Below, piece by piece: positions 11,009 through 25,100 of a stretch of DNA of 64,000 bases (its first letter is position 1; each line of letters begins with the position of its first letter). The notes beneath the pieces are model-generated. The model was not told the origin of the DNA and did not search any database. It was given only the letters and a program-made list of their open reading frames with translations. The DNA is from Bugulina stolonifera. Its lineage: Eukaryota; Bryozoa; Gymnolaemata; Cheilostomatida; Bugulidae. A program made the translations under genes and the position numbers. The stretch is from contig OW285187.1 in the NCBI GenBank assembly GCA_935421135.1, positions 34,536,818 through 34,600,817 on the forward strand, given 5' to 3'.

Positions 11009-13085
11009 TTACTCAGCTGACTTGTAGTGGTCATGAATGTATATCTACAATCCATGTATGTGAGAGGGTGGAAAACTCTTATATGTACCTACTTTGCTGT
11101 CAAAGTTATACCAGATTTCTGTTCTGATGTCATATCATACATGTAGTTCTGATTTTGATGTCTACATTCATTTATTTTTACGTTGCAGTAATAAATTATT
11201 ATATTAGAAATTTTATGCTATGTTATATTACACACGCTATGTGCAAATCATTTTTCATATATTATCCAATCGCAATATATTATTAGGCTACATCTTCATA
11301 TTATATCTCAAATAGTCAATAAAAATTATATTGTTTTAGTTGCCTCTCTCATTTATCAAAGTAAGATGGTGGTTACTTTATATGCAAAACTGCTTCAGAT
11401 TTCTAGAGCAGCTTATGTTGTGGGAGTTACTGGCTACATGGACATGAATGTGCTGTAGTTGTCTTCTCTCACTAGTGAATACTAGGAGAAGACAATTTCC
11501 ACGCAACTTGCCCTTGCTGGTTCCAACTATACAATAAGCAGATGTCTTTTTATGGTCACTAGATCTAAAGCATCACAGAACAGCAAAAAATTGGATGTGT
11601 TAAATGGAGATTCAATATTTTATGCACCTACCAACCCTTGACCAGTTGTTCGAAATAAAGCTTGAGTTGTGACTACACTATTACATTGTCACAAATAGTG
11701 TATTTCCTGACCATTATTATAATTATGTTGCTTTATATGCAATTATGCATAGGGTAATCATCCTTTTATAATGCATATTTTACATTTTTTGACCAAGTTT
11801 ATCCTTGTTCTCTGCTATATGTCCAATATCATACCCCTGTGAAGGATGGGTGTTTTTAGCCTATAAGCCAGGACTCATATATATATGTTCCAGTACATGT
11901 ACGTATATTGCATATTTATGTATTGTACATGCTTGTATTTTATGTATTGTATTCATGTATCGTATGTATCTTTTAGCCTTGATCTGTTCTGCCTTCTTGC
12001 CTTTATGTTGTAGTCTGCTCTGGGTCTGGGCACTAAGCTCTACATTGTACTGTTATATGTGTACATGTGTACATAGTGTTACTGTGCTCCTCCTATAAGA
12101 TGCTGTCCAAACTTTCTAACATTGGATATGACATTTTGAATAATTACCCGATTCCTCCTATCTAGTGACTGAAGAAACAAGTTCAGAGAGATGTACGTGT
12201 ATACTGCTCAAAGAGTTTATTCAGAAATGGCTAGCAATGTACAGTCCATGCACATTCTGCAGCCTCTTGTTCCATGATTGCAGTAACTTGATCGCTGTAG
12301 CATTTTGGAGAGAGTTGTCCCCTCCTGTGTGCTCATACTTTTAGTGCGGATTCCCATCTATAGGTACATTTAATAATCATTTACATAATGTGCGTAAATT
12401 GTGGAGGAATTGTAAAGTTGGACTACAATTAGTCAGCTCCTGTCATTTTCGGTTTACAAATCACAAAACAATTTAGTAGTAGAGTTTAGTGTGTCGTCTG
12501 AACACTAATGTGACGATTTGGAGCAACTTAATAGAATATAAACATAATATTCCGTCACTGCAATCGTAGTCACAAGTCCAAGGAAGCAACCAAGAGGACA
12601 GAAACTATATTAATGCTGATCACAATTCACTGTGATGATCCTAACGATTTGATTTGTTTTTTATTTTTGAAAGAAGAATCTCCGACCAGCAATAACTGCA
12701 ATTACTGAGTTAGGTACTTCAGATAAGAGAGCTAAGAGGCGCTTTCAAGCCAGTGGTTGTTAACTGATTGATTATAACTCTGCACGAAGCGCTGTTAGGG
12801 ATTTTTTGCGAGTGAAGAAAGCCTTTGCGCTGGTTTACCGATACACCTCGAACTAACACTGATCACACCTCCCAAGGATTAGGGTAGCTTAAGGAGGATC
12901 AAGCTTTACCTGCATTTTTTACAAAAGAAATTGGTGCTGCAATACTGCCCTCAGTAAAAATGAAACTGTAACTAAAAGGCAGGATGATATCCGAGACACA
13001 AGTGAGCCTTCTTTTACCAGGTTGATTATCGAAAGATGATTAAAGCTAGGACAACAAAATCCTAGTCTAGGATGACTTGATAAGT
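11009..13085. other. Intergenic region between LRP5/6 copies A and B
   Basis: No coding exon, RNA gene or remnant of the missing LDLa2-3, membrane or tail sequence was recognised. It holds copy A polyadenylation signals, a small inverted repeat at 11457-11497, and presumably the promoter of copy B. If the duplication broke inside the last exon, most of this stretch should match the off-window upstream region of copy A. Confidence 0.6.
11457..11497. repeat. Short foldback with GTTGTCTTCTC arms
   Basis: GTTGTCTTCTC on the left and GAGAAGACAAT on the right are separated by about 20 bases. It is one of several small foldbacks in the window with AGTTGTCTTC-like ends. Confidence 0.55.
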
Positions 13086-13191
13086 ATGAAAGCTCTGGGA
13101 TGCCCTAGGATGCTATATAATTATACATTTACATTTCTCTGTGGATATTTAATACTCCTACCAATACTTATATTGCCGTCTTACTGCCTAG
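13086..13191 (+). other. Copy B exon 1: signal peptide
   Basis: The exon encodes about 35 residues with a hydrophobic core (LILLPILIL) followed by SYCLG, a plausible signal peptidase region. It ends in phase 1 at a GTAAGT donor. The first in-frame ATG is at 13086; a second Met nine codons in would also leave a workable leader. A 5' UTR exon upstream cannot be excluded. Confidence 0.7.
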
Positions 13192-16100
13192 GTAAGTTAA
13201 TAAGACTAAAATGTAAATTGGTTACTGTTAGTGTATATATACTTGCCAACCTCAACCCATTAACTATTTTAGTTGGGTTTTATGAGTTTGAAAGCGTCTA
13301 TGATTTCATTTTTGAGAAATTTTCAACCTGGAATTTGTGTCACCATGGGTGCTTCACATTTGTTGAAAGTTGCGTTAGGCCAGATTGGGCAAAATAGGAT
13401 ATTTCACTAAAAACAGTAAACCAGTATAGCCATGTTCAATGGAAAGGCTTTGGCTGTGAACCAACTATAGCGCCGTACCTTATTTATTTCTATCTTCACT
13501 GTTTGCAATTTGGCCTATAGGCCTACTTCTTGCTTGTATAACCTTATAATTGAAATTCCTCCTAATAAGTACTTTATGGAGAGGGTATTCTTGTCATCGG
13601 TATTTTAGCTAAGCTTTTGTTTGAAACATCCAGCAAAGTATACTTTCCTATTTTTAACTTATGTTACATCGATCACTTGACATGACTTGTAAAATATCTG
13701 CTTGTGTTATTGTGTTATAGGCACCCCAAAACTTTTGTTCTCCAATCGCAAGGATATCCAGGTAGTTGATTCTGTTCGAAACACCACTATACTGCTAGAA
13801 GGATTATCAGAAGCTGCTGCCATAGACTTCCTGTACGATGTAGACAGCGAAGGCCGTGACAGATCTACATACTGCTGGACTGAACATTATGAAGGAATAT
13901 TTTGTGCAACTGCTCCACATCTAGATAATCCAGTTAAAATAGTATCTAATGGTAAGAAACAGACATACATTAAAAGTAATGGCAAGTGCATGCTTTCCAC
14001 TTGCTTGCCTGTGTGTAATTAATTATAATATATAATATTATGTTGTTAGCCTGTAATAGCCTATAGTAAATCAGCTACTAGTAGTACTAACCAGGGTGTT
14101 TATAGATTACCAGTGAAAGTGTTTATCTTTGAAAGCACATGGTGCTTTAAAGTGGTGTAAGAGTTTATTTGTAGTAGAGTAGACCTACTTGAGCTCATAA
14201 TTAGGTGCTAGCATAGTGGACTCTATCTCTGTCTCACTTACTTATGACTAATAAAATGTAGACCAGAAAATATTACTGGGTTCACTTTATTTGCTTGCTT
14301 GGATTCACTTGTCATCAATTTATGATTTTGCTAATGAAATGATGATATCATTTACTGTGTACTGCTGATTATTGTAGTGTTTCCCACGTTTATTGGTGTA
14401 CATTGATTGATTAAATTGTCGAACTGCTGCCCAGTATGCATGTATAGTATCAGACATTCAAGAATCACCAATTTTAATTATAATATTTATTGTATTGCCT
14501 AAATAAAATACTATTAAGGTTTTTATTATGATGTGTATATCTTCTGTTATGGTTATGTTGCATAGGTGTCCATACTCCAGATGGTTTAGCCATCGACTGG
14601 GTCACTGGGAAACTATATTGGGTTGACGCAGACCTACAGAATGTGGAGGTATGTGTGCTGAAAGATGGAAGCCATAGAAAAGTACTGTACTATGATAAAG
14701 TAGACCAACCAAGAGCTCTCTCCCTTGATCCTATGAGTGGGTAAGACAGGTTTAACTTTGACACTTTTATTTGCTAGACTTGGCATCTCTCTTTATTCAT
14801 AATGGTGAGCCATTTCATATCACAATATCCTGCTCAGTCATTCATTCATCTATCAGATTAATTAGAGTAAAATAATATTATGTTATTATTAATTAAAAAT
14901 TAATATATTTTCATCTCTCATACCATTGAATGTGTGTTTTGAAGACTGAACCAAACTATCATTCTACCATCAATCAGGATTCTGGTATGGCATATATATT
15001 GCACTCTGACACTTGACACATACCACTCACTGCCTACTTGCCAACTCTATTTCATCTACCTCTCACTATTTATGTCTATGAGACCGACTAAGCTTTTAAG
15101 GATATGATATTATTATACTCATTGTAATACTTATTATGACATGAAGCCGGTCAACATAATTTGACACTTGCAAAAATAGTACATTTATTTTAGTGCCTCC
15201 CAGTCAGTAGAACAATATACTGTGACAGAAAATATGTAGCTGGCAGATACGAGCACTCGGCTCACCATTCTGACACTGCTATTTAACCATGCATATTTTC
15301 TTAACAATTAAAGCTTTTAATGGTTGCCTTATTTGGTAAAGTGATTCGCACCTTCCAGCCTGTCAACCCCAGCACTTCCAGGCCTTACATTTCTTTGGTT
15401 GGTATTTAGAGGAATATCTCCATGTGTCTTGTCACAAAGTGATTATTATTCTAGAGTTGACATAATAACATAATATTATTGTGGAGACTGTTTGGGGACT
15501 GCAACTACCTTTCACTCTTGTGGAATACCAAAGTGTCATTCAAGTGAATATAATCTGATGCACTACACCTAACATGTACCAACACCTATCGCTCACCCAA
15601 ATCTCCACCTTTCTTGACACATATTTACCTTTCAACAGCCTGACATACTATTTATTTGAATTGTAAATAGCCAATAAATGGAAGTGTTATTTTCATTGTA
15701 AGGTTTACGAATGCAACTTGTGATTGTAGTGGTGGATTCTGACAGGCAGTTGTTTTTTATTGCCTCCATTATTCATGGGTAATTATTTTTTTAAACTGAT
15801 TTGTTTTGTTGAAATGCTTGCAAAGGTTTGATTATGATTGGGTTTTTGTTGAACACTGCCTGTCTAAATAAACTCTATTATCCTACTTGCATTGAAAGGA
15901 ATTATGAATTAGTGTCAATCTTGCCCAGCAGATTCAGCTTTTGTTATCCATAAAAAGGCTGCACTGTTAACAGTTACTGCCTGGGCAAAGCCTAGACACA
16001 ACTTTGGTATTAAATTATACCTGTATTAAAACAACAGTTCATTTTAAATCTGAAAAACAAGCTCTGATATGATAACTCACGCAGTTTATCATACCGGAGC

Positions 16101-19100
16101 TTGTTTTCCCCGATTTAAAATGAACTTTTGTTTTAATATAGGTGTAACTTTAACATGTTACCAAGACCAAGACTGATCTATTTACAATATAATGTTGAGT
16201 TGCGAATGTTCGTTGCCATGTATATTATTGGGTCCATTTTGTATGCATGTATTTTTAACTATGTGTAGGTACATGTACTGGACAGATTGGGGTGAAGAAC
16301 CAAAGATAGAGAGAGCAGGAATGAATGGTGACCTCACAACCAGGTCGACCATCATAGCTGAAGATATCAGCTGGCCAAATGGTCTCACTATAGACTACAT
16401 GGAGAGACGACTCTACTGGGTTGATGCCTCTCTTAGCTATATACGTTCCTCTGATCTGAATGGCAAACACAGGTGTGTTATACTCTACACTAGACTACAC
16501 TATACTACACTGTACTATGTACTTGGAAGATAGGACACCTGTTTGGATTCTATCAACCTTTCAATGGGTCCGTATTCGGACTGAAAAATGTCTGTCGCTG
16601 GAAGACAAAGAAAATAAATTCTTTGCCTCAAAACATCATACATAAAAATATGGCCAACCCCCTAACAAAGACATAATAATTATATGGATTTGAAAAGAGG
16701 TAACTGGTCAGAGTGAATGACTACAGATACCTTCTGGTAATTTTAAAGGGCTTGGAGAGTCTACGACTCTAGGCCTTAGTAGAACTACTACATAGTTTAC
16801 AGCGAGATTCACTGCATTCTGTTGTTTTGGTGATTGTGTCAAGGTGACCCAATGAAACATGCTGTAACTATTTTGAACTAAGCACACACTCATTCTTATC
16901 AATGAATATACAGTGATCCCTGTTTGATACTTTGGATCCTCAGCAAGCCCTTTATTTCTCTGGTTTGGGTATTACTACTCATGTTATGACTCTGTATGTC
17001 TACCCTACAGTACTATAATGTCAGTATACTGTGCCGGAGGGTAGATGTTGGCCTGTTATGTATGTGTACACCAAGGGTTAGGGTTGTGTAAAATAATAGT
17101 GCATATCGTGTTAAACAGATGACATAAATTAACAACTTATTATGTGAATATCTCCACTTGTTAATTATATTAGATTGATTTGATTTAGCTGATTAAAGAG
17201 AGCCACTCTGTGCCCTATGATTGTAGTTGCCGCTGGAAACTCTCTACCACCACCTTTATAACATTTATGCGAGTTCTATTTATAGACATACATGTATATG
17301 TGGGTTCTATTTATAGACATATAATATGTGGGTTCTACTTATAGACATATATATGGGTTCTATTTACAGACATTTATGTGGGTTCTATTTGTAGACATTT
17401 AGTGAGGAATGGGTCCCTCTCTCACCCCTTTGCTATAACTATGTACAGAGACAGGCTATACTGGACCGACTGGAAGAACAAGAGTATATTCTCATGTAAT
17501 AAGAGGGACTGTAAAGGCGTGAACACAATACAAGGCAATCTATATGCCCCTATGGATATAGGAGTGTTTGAGAAAGACAGACAAGGTGAGTACCGTAGGC
17601 CCAGCACAAGCAGTTATTACAGTTATACTATAGGACATTATGTACAGATTGATAAAGCAGTGTATAGCCAGTTTGGTACAGCCTTTGTACAGACAGATGT
17701 GGTATATAATTGTATACAAACACAGAAGTAAACTTTGCTGTAGGTAATTATGGTGATGATTAATATTTAATGATGTAATGGAATAAGTGAGATTAACTCT
17801 CACATCAAAGTGATAATTTGGAATTGATTAGCTTCATTATGCTACAATAGTACATGATGAGTAGTATATAGTACTAGACAGTACCTACAATAGTACATGA
17901 TGAGTAGTATATAGTACTAGACAGTACCTACAGTAGTACATGATGAGTAGTATGAGTAGTACTAGACAGTACCTACAGTAGTATATGATGAGTAGTATAC
18001 AGTACTAGACAGTACCTACAGTAGTATATGATGAGTAGTATACAGTACTAGACAGTACCTACAGTAGTATATGATGAGTAGTATATAGTACTAGACAGTA
18101 CCTACAATAGTACATGGTGAGTAGTATATATAGTACTAGACAGTACCTACAATAGTACATGATGAGTAGTACTAGACAGTACCTACAGTAGTATATGATG
18201 AGTAGTATACAGTACTAGACAGTACCTACAGTAGTATATGATGAGTAGTATACAGTACTAGACAGTACCTACAGTAGTATATGATGAGTAGTATACAGTA
18301 CTAGACAGTACCTACAGTAGTATATGATGAGTAGTATGAGTAGTACTAGACAGTACCTACAGGAGTATATGATGAGTAGTATACAGTACTAGACAGTACC
18401 TACAGTAGTATATGATGAGTAGTATACAGTACTAGACAGTACCTACAGTAGTATATGATGAGTAGTATATAGTACTAGACAGTACCTACAATAGTACATG
18501 GTGAGTAGTATATATAGTACTAGACAGTACCTACAATAGTACATGATGAGTAGTATATAGTACTAGACAGTACCTACAATAGTACATGGTGAGTAGTATA
18601 TATAGTACTAGACGGTACCCACAGTAGTACATGATGAGTAGTATACAGTACTAGACAGTACCTACAGTAGTATATGATGAGTAGTATACAGTACTAGACA
18701 GTACCTACAGTAGTATATGATGAGTAGTATACAGTACTAGACAGTACCTACAGTAGTATAGCTGTAACATCATTTCACCTGCTGCCAGTATGATCAATAT
18801 TGCATAGACAGACAGCGTCTCTTTCATCTTTGTTTCATGTTAACATCATAACATTGTTTCATGTAATGTGTAAAAGTAAAGCTTAGAGCATAGCTTGGGG
18901 CATAGAATACAGTTATTAGATAAAAATAGAAGTGTTTTGTTCTTTTAGCTGCTATATCGAACCCATGCGCTGTCAACAATGGTGGATGTTCTCATCTGTG
19001 TTTATTGGCTCCCCCTGGTGGTCTCAACTGCGCTTGTCCTACAGGAACTGTTCTCAACAGTGACAATCTTACTTGTGCTGATGGTAAGTGCCGCTGTCTT

Positions 19101-22100
19101 TCCGATAGACATTATACCTGACTTAAAATTTTCTCTTGCATGTGATTGAATTGTGTGGGTAGTGATGCTACAAGATATCGTTGGAAGGAAAGTCACACAT
19201 CTGGGTTATGGAGACGTTCTATCACTAGTTGTATCACTTTGTGCAGTGTTAACCTGTACAGTGAAGGAATAGAGATATGCCAATCCTGTAAGAAAAATAT
19301 GTTTATTGTAGTTCCTTGGCTCTACCAAGTGTTAGAAAAATAGTAACGGGCAGCTTTTTATTATCCCAACTACTGCAGTCTTACACTATGTCTAAATGAC
19401 TACTTGTACTAGTCAACTTATAATCTACAGATCCACTAAATGTTATTTCTATGACCATTCCTTGTGTGCCAGCAATTCAGTGAGCAGTTTAAATATATTC
19501 ACATTCAGGGCATTACCATTATTTAACAAAAAGCTTCAATCAATTAACAGTAAATGAGATGATATTCCTGGCGAGAAGATTTGATCTAAGGATGATATCG
19601 CTGGACACTCCAGATTTCACTGACAACATAATTCCAGTGGACGTATCACATGCAATAGCTATAGACTTTGATCCTGTTGACCGCTATGTTTACTGGACTG
19701 ACGATGAAGTGAGACTTATTCAGAGAGCCAAGCTAGATGGAACAGGTATGTATGTACCTCCTGTGTTGGGTGTGAACAGGTATGTATGTACCTCCTGTGT
19801 TGGGTGTGAACAGGTATGTATGTACCTCCTGTGTTAGATGTGAACAGGTATGTATGTACCTCCTGTGTTAGGTGTGAACAGGTATGTATGTACCTCCTGT
19901 GTTAGATGTGAACCAGGGCACCACCATGTACACATCATCCCTATCCTGGAGGCTTACCGTTGCCATTACCATTACAATTTGATTAAAATATATTTAATGG
20001 CCACTTGGCAAGATGATGATGAATCCTATAGAATTGAATCTTATAAGTAGACTGTGGGCTAGGTGTACACTGATTATAGACTGGTAGTGTTACATCTGTC
20101 AAACAGTATTATAAGCTATCTACTGCGTCCATCTTATTATAGTACACTACGTACTACAATGTATTTCGTACTTCTGTGTGCTTTTGAATGCATATTATAG
20201 TATCACTATGATTAATACTTTGCTAAGGTGTCAGCTTTGTGATGGATAACGTGCATTACATTATATGCAATCATATAGATAGATAGGTTGTACTGTACAT
20301 GTAGCCAATATTGGCTACCCCACTAGTGAAGGGCCCATATATTCTGATATGTACTCAATTCTACTTGTTGTTATTCAGACCAGAGAACTATAGTCAGTGT
20401 AGAGGTGATGCACCCAGATGGAATAGCTGTAGACTGGATCTCCAGGAATATATTCTGGACTGACACGGGAACTAACAGGATAGAAGTAGCTCGGCTAGAC
20501 GGTTCATCTCGTAGGGTGATCATATCAGATGAGCTTTATGAACCTAGGGCTATAGTCGTGGATCCGGTGAACGGGTAAGACAGAAAATGCTATGATACAA
20601 TGGGTAAAAAATATTGTTTTTACAAATTCTGTGTAATTAATAGAAATTGTTTCAATGTTTATAACGGTTGTGAGATTTAAATTACTAAAGAGATAAGATG
20701 CTGTACTTGTGTGATATATAGCTGAGACTCTTCCCTGGTATATCATAATAGAAGTACAATGTTGGGTCTATTTGTGTACCATCATAGGTTGGTGACATGT
20801 AACAGTAGCACTGCTGTAATGTCCATCTATGGTTGATAATAATATAAAGCCTAATTAAAACAATACTTGGTAAAGACCTCCCTTTTGTCTAACTCTATTA
20901 ATATAAACCATAGTCTAAAATATGTACATGTAAATACAGTCATGTAGACTGGTCCTAATTATAGGGACTATCCTCCTATTTTGTTACTCACACTCATATA
21001 TACATGTACATGTAGTGTAGTACAGTACAGTGGCGCTAGGTGTGCCATATAGTGGTAGCAGCACTTTTACAGTACCTTGAAGTAGAATGTATGATACATG
21101 TCACAGGTACAGATAAATGATGGATCATGTATAAACAATACAAGCTTCACTTTATCTGCTACGTATCATTAATTCTACAAGTATATAGGGCTCATTCTCT
21201 TGTCAGTTTATTTCTATTTTTATCAAAAATTGCAATCAGTTTGTCCCTGACTTGTCAACTAAACATAACTTGGTTATGATTTGTTGAGCATTGTTGGAAT
21301 ATTCCCAAGCTCTTATCATTAGTATTATTTGCATTAGCTAATAAATTATGTCATAGCTTGTCAACATTCATTCTCACAACCTGCCAAATTCTGACACTGG
21401 AGTGTCTCAGTCTCTACCTGTCAACAACTTTCTGTCAACTCGGAAATATGGAGTACTACTCCGTCTACTAGATGATATATAATGATAACATTGCATACCC
21501 CCTCGTGAATATTAGACTTGCACACCCTTTTTACGTACTAGAGCTACTGTTATGTTTTTCAGCTGGATATACTGGACTGATTGGGGAGATCGGGCTAAGA
21601 TTGAGAAAGCTGCTATGGATGGTTCCATGCGTCAGATTATAGCCAATGAGAGCTTAGTGTGGCCCAATGGTGTAGCCTTAGATTTTGAGTATATGAGGCT
21701 GTATTGGGCGGACGCTAAGCTAGATAAGATAGAGCGGTCCAACCTGGATGGGTCAGACAGAACTGTTATTGTAGATAGTCAGCTACCTCATGTGTTCGGA
21801 TTTGATGTTGCAGGTAAATTGTGTATAATGTAATCCTTTAGCTGTAATAATCAGGCAGTCAAGTCATTTCAGAGCTGATACCTCTGTACATACTTAGTGC
21901 CATATAGATATTATGATGTGTGCAGTAGTAGGTAGCCCCTGTTATACCTCCAGTATAGAATATATACTTATATCCATAACACTGCCACCCAGTACAATGT
22001 ATGTGTATAATATACATGTATGTTATTTATATCTGATGTAACATTGCTTGTATTGGTATGTAGACTGCAGGTAGTCTCCTACATGTCACTCTATTATTGT

Positions 22101-25100
22101 AGGAAAGCCTCTAGCCCTAGTGTTTGTTTTTTGTACGTATGACATAAGTTTGACAGATGAGGCCAATTTCTATCCATATCTCCAAGTTTGACATGATGTT
22201 TTGCAAACAACTATGTTTATATTGAGACACTGACACTGGATTAATACCAGCCATGATATGATGATATAATGGTTTTTCACTGAATATGGTATACAATACA
22301 GCAGTAGGGCAGGCCAGTCGCTATTCTAGATTCTGCTTTCTTATGGTTATCAGTAATGGCATGTGCTCCCACACACCCTATCTGCACACGATGTTATAGT
22401 ACAAGTAGTATTATGTCTGTGCAGACCTTGGGCTAGAGGGAACAATGTAGAAATGGAATAAATTGATGATAAGATTTTCCTATTAATCCAGTAGGTTAAT
22501 GCACATATTATAAAGTTAGTATCTAGTCACTAGGTAATGGTTAGTAATATTGGAAGCTATTATTACTATAGGGGCTTACACTCTAGTAGACTGTGACTTA
22601 TCCCAGACTAGGTAATTCTTACCTTGTAAATGTGTTTTAATAAATTGAATGATGTACATGTAGATGATTTATGGTTGGTTTTCTATTGGTGTGTACTGTG
22701 TAGTGTATGACTGACTACGTAGGAGATACTTGGTGTGTGTGTGTCTTCAGTTATATGAAGCGCGTAATAGATACACTGTACAAGTGCATGTACATACTCT
22801 GTATTGACCATACTATATACTTACACACTGTACTTCCTCTATACATAAGTGTAAGTGCTACATGTACATTTATACTTTGTGTACTCTCTGTAGGCATATG
22901 TACAGTGTGCACGGGAGTATGAACATATAATATCCACTGTATTTACACAGTAAGTACTCTTTATGTTTACTATTGCAGGCAAGTTTATATACTGGACAGA
23001 CTGGCAAAGAAGAACTATTGAAAGGGTGGATAAGCTAAAGCCTGGGGCCCCTCGACAACTCATTGTAGATCAACTTCCAGACCTGATGGCCATACGGGCA
23101 CTACCTATGAAGCCCAACAGTACATGTAAGTAATATGGAGCTCAATCTAAGATCCCATTCTCCATTCTAGTAGTTTCTTGAGATTTCCCTTGCAATGGAG
23201 GATAGCAGTTACGTTACCTTATGTGGTAGTGGTTACATTACCTTATATGGTAGTGGTTAAATTACCTTATATGGTAGTGGTTACATTACCTTATATGGTA
23301 GTGGTTAAATTACCTTATATGGTTGTGGTTACATTACCTTATATGGTAGTGGTTGCACTAATTTACTTATTTTCACCAGATAATAATCTGCATATACATG
23401 TAAAATGTAAGTGTACATGTACAAGTACAAAATACAAGTACAAAATACAAGTACAAAATACATGTACAAAATAGGCCTACAATATAGGATATTCAAATTG
23501 CTACTTTATCTCGAAATTGTTGCCATCCTAAGTCGTGCACTGTACCTACAGTATGTTGGTGAAGTGTTATTCTATGCCCCATGATTGTAATCTCTAGCTA
23601 TTCTCCTTTCCCACAGTTACTAATGGTTGTGCTGAGAATAATGGTAACTGTAGTAACTTATGTCTAAATACACCAAATGGATACGTATGCGCATGCCCTA
23701 TGGGGCAGGAGTTACTAGCAGACAACCGCCAGTGCATAGTTCCTGAGGCTTTCCTCCTATACTCTCAGTCTAAGGTAAGTATTTGTGCCCCAGAGTTCGT
23801 TCTTCTTGTTGGTTGTTGATTAATTTATTGGTGCACGGCAAGTGGAGATGATCCTAAACACCTTGTGAGGATCAAAATAAATAAATAAATAAATAATAAA
23901 TAATATAAATAAATAAAAAATATTTTTGTAACTGCTGAGGATAGTGGTTGTTGTTTCCCAGATCTCTTTTTAGGTTCTGGTTGTCCTAAATTGCATAAAG
24001 TAAATCTAGACGTATTTCTTATACTATTTCAGGCAATAAAACGAGTATCTATAAAGTACACTCACAAGGGGACACCCTTACCCATACAACACCTGCAGAA
24101 TATTACAGCACTGGATATGCATGTATCTAAAGAACTGATCTACTTTGCTGACAATGTCAATAAGGTACTGTAGATGTTTGCTGTAATATATGTGTATATT
24201 CTATACAGGCACTCACTGTAATAGGATTGTGATGTGTTCACTAATAATATGCATGTACATATATATGGTGTTCACTAATTGCGCGTTGTAATATGCAATT
24301 AGTCAACCTTTTGACTAGTTCCCATGATCTGGCCTGTATAACAAACTTGTCAAATAATTTCATTGGAAAATTCTACCAGCTGCAGCATTTCATGCACACA
24401 ACTTTGTGTGTTAAGCTACCGACACTTGTTTCATGAAACAGAACGTCATCACCGACCGACTAGGCTCGCGTATTGTTGGTTTTGCTAAACTGATTTCAAA
24501 CCTCCAAGTTGTCAAACATGCCAATACGTAATTCATGTTGTACAAGTGTTTAGAAATATACGCAACACTGTTATTACGTCAGGCATATGTTTCTGACATG
24601 GCAGAAACTTTGCTCTTGTGCCAGCTACAGGTATAGGCGGCTACAGGTATAGGCGGCATACCTTTTTTATCTAGAGGCTGAGACTGCCATAATTTACGAA
24701 TAAATTGATTAGGAACTTCAAAGGCATCCGACTAGCTTATGTGGTTACACGTTGAATTGGTCTTCCTATCACAGTCATACGTGACACAAAATAAAATACA
24801 TCTCGCCTCTTAGATGAATTCTAAACTAGTTGCCCACACAGTTGCTGCTGGGTGGTGGTAAAAGACGTGAGCGTGACGTGAGAGATAGATGATATGAGAG
24901 CGTGAAGACAACTCCAACTAACGTTAGGCTACCTATACTAGGGAGGAGCTAGACGGAAATAAAGCATTTGGTTGGGGTTTGGGACAAATGAGAGTTTGAT
25001 TTCTAACGTTAGTAACTTTAGTTGGAGTTGTCTTCTTTTTCTTTCACGCCATTTCAAACACATCTTTTACCACTACCACTGCCACTTGTAGATCTACATG

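Larger units (their letters stand above)
13721..19083 (+). other. Copy B: YWTD propeller 1 and EGF1 exons
   Basis: Exons are 13721-13951, 14566-14740, 16269-16472, 17395-17585 and 18949-19083. They carry blade motifs ([37 protein letters not shown]) and then an EGF-like module ([16 protein letters not shown]). The first two have no counterpart in the window for copy A. Intron 14741-16268 holds a 133-bp hairpin; intron 16473-17394 shows TTCTATTTATAGACAT-like repeats near 17275-17390; intron 17586-18948 is mostly minisatellite. Confidence 0.88.
19551..23774 (+). other. Copy B: YWTD propeller 2 and EGF2 exons
   Basis: Exons are 19551-19745, 20379-20574, 21563-21813, 22979-23125 and 23617-23774, each the same length as in copy A. 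Motifs are [30 protein letters not shown] and FIYWTDWQ, then the EGF module. Introns 20575-21562 and 21814-22978 are longer than in copy A (988 against 470 and 1165 against 255 bases), and nothing recognisable was found in the extra sequence. Intron 23126-23616 holds a 24-bp tandem repeat. Confidence 0.88.

Noticed and set aside
17838..18757. Regular repeat array resembling a CRISPR locus
   Set aside because: Units are contiguous with no unique spacers, there are no cas genes, and the context is an animal intron. It is a minisatellite.
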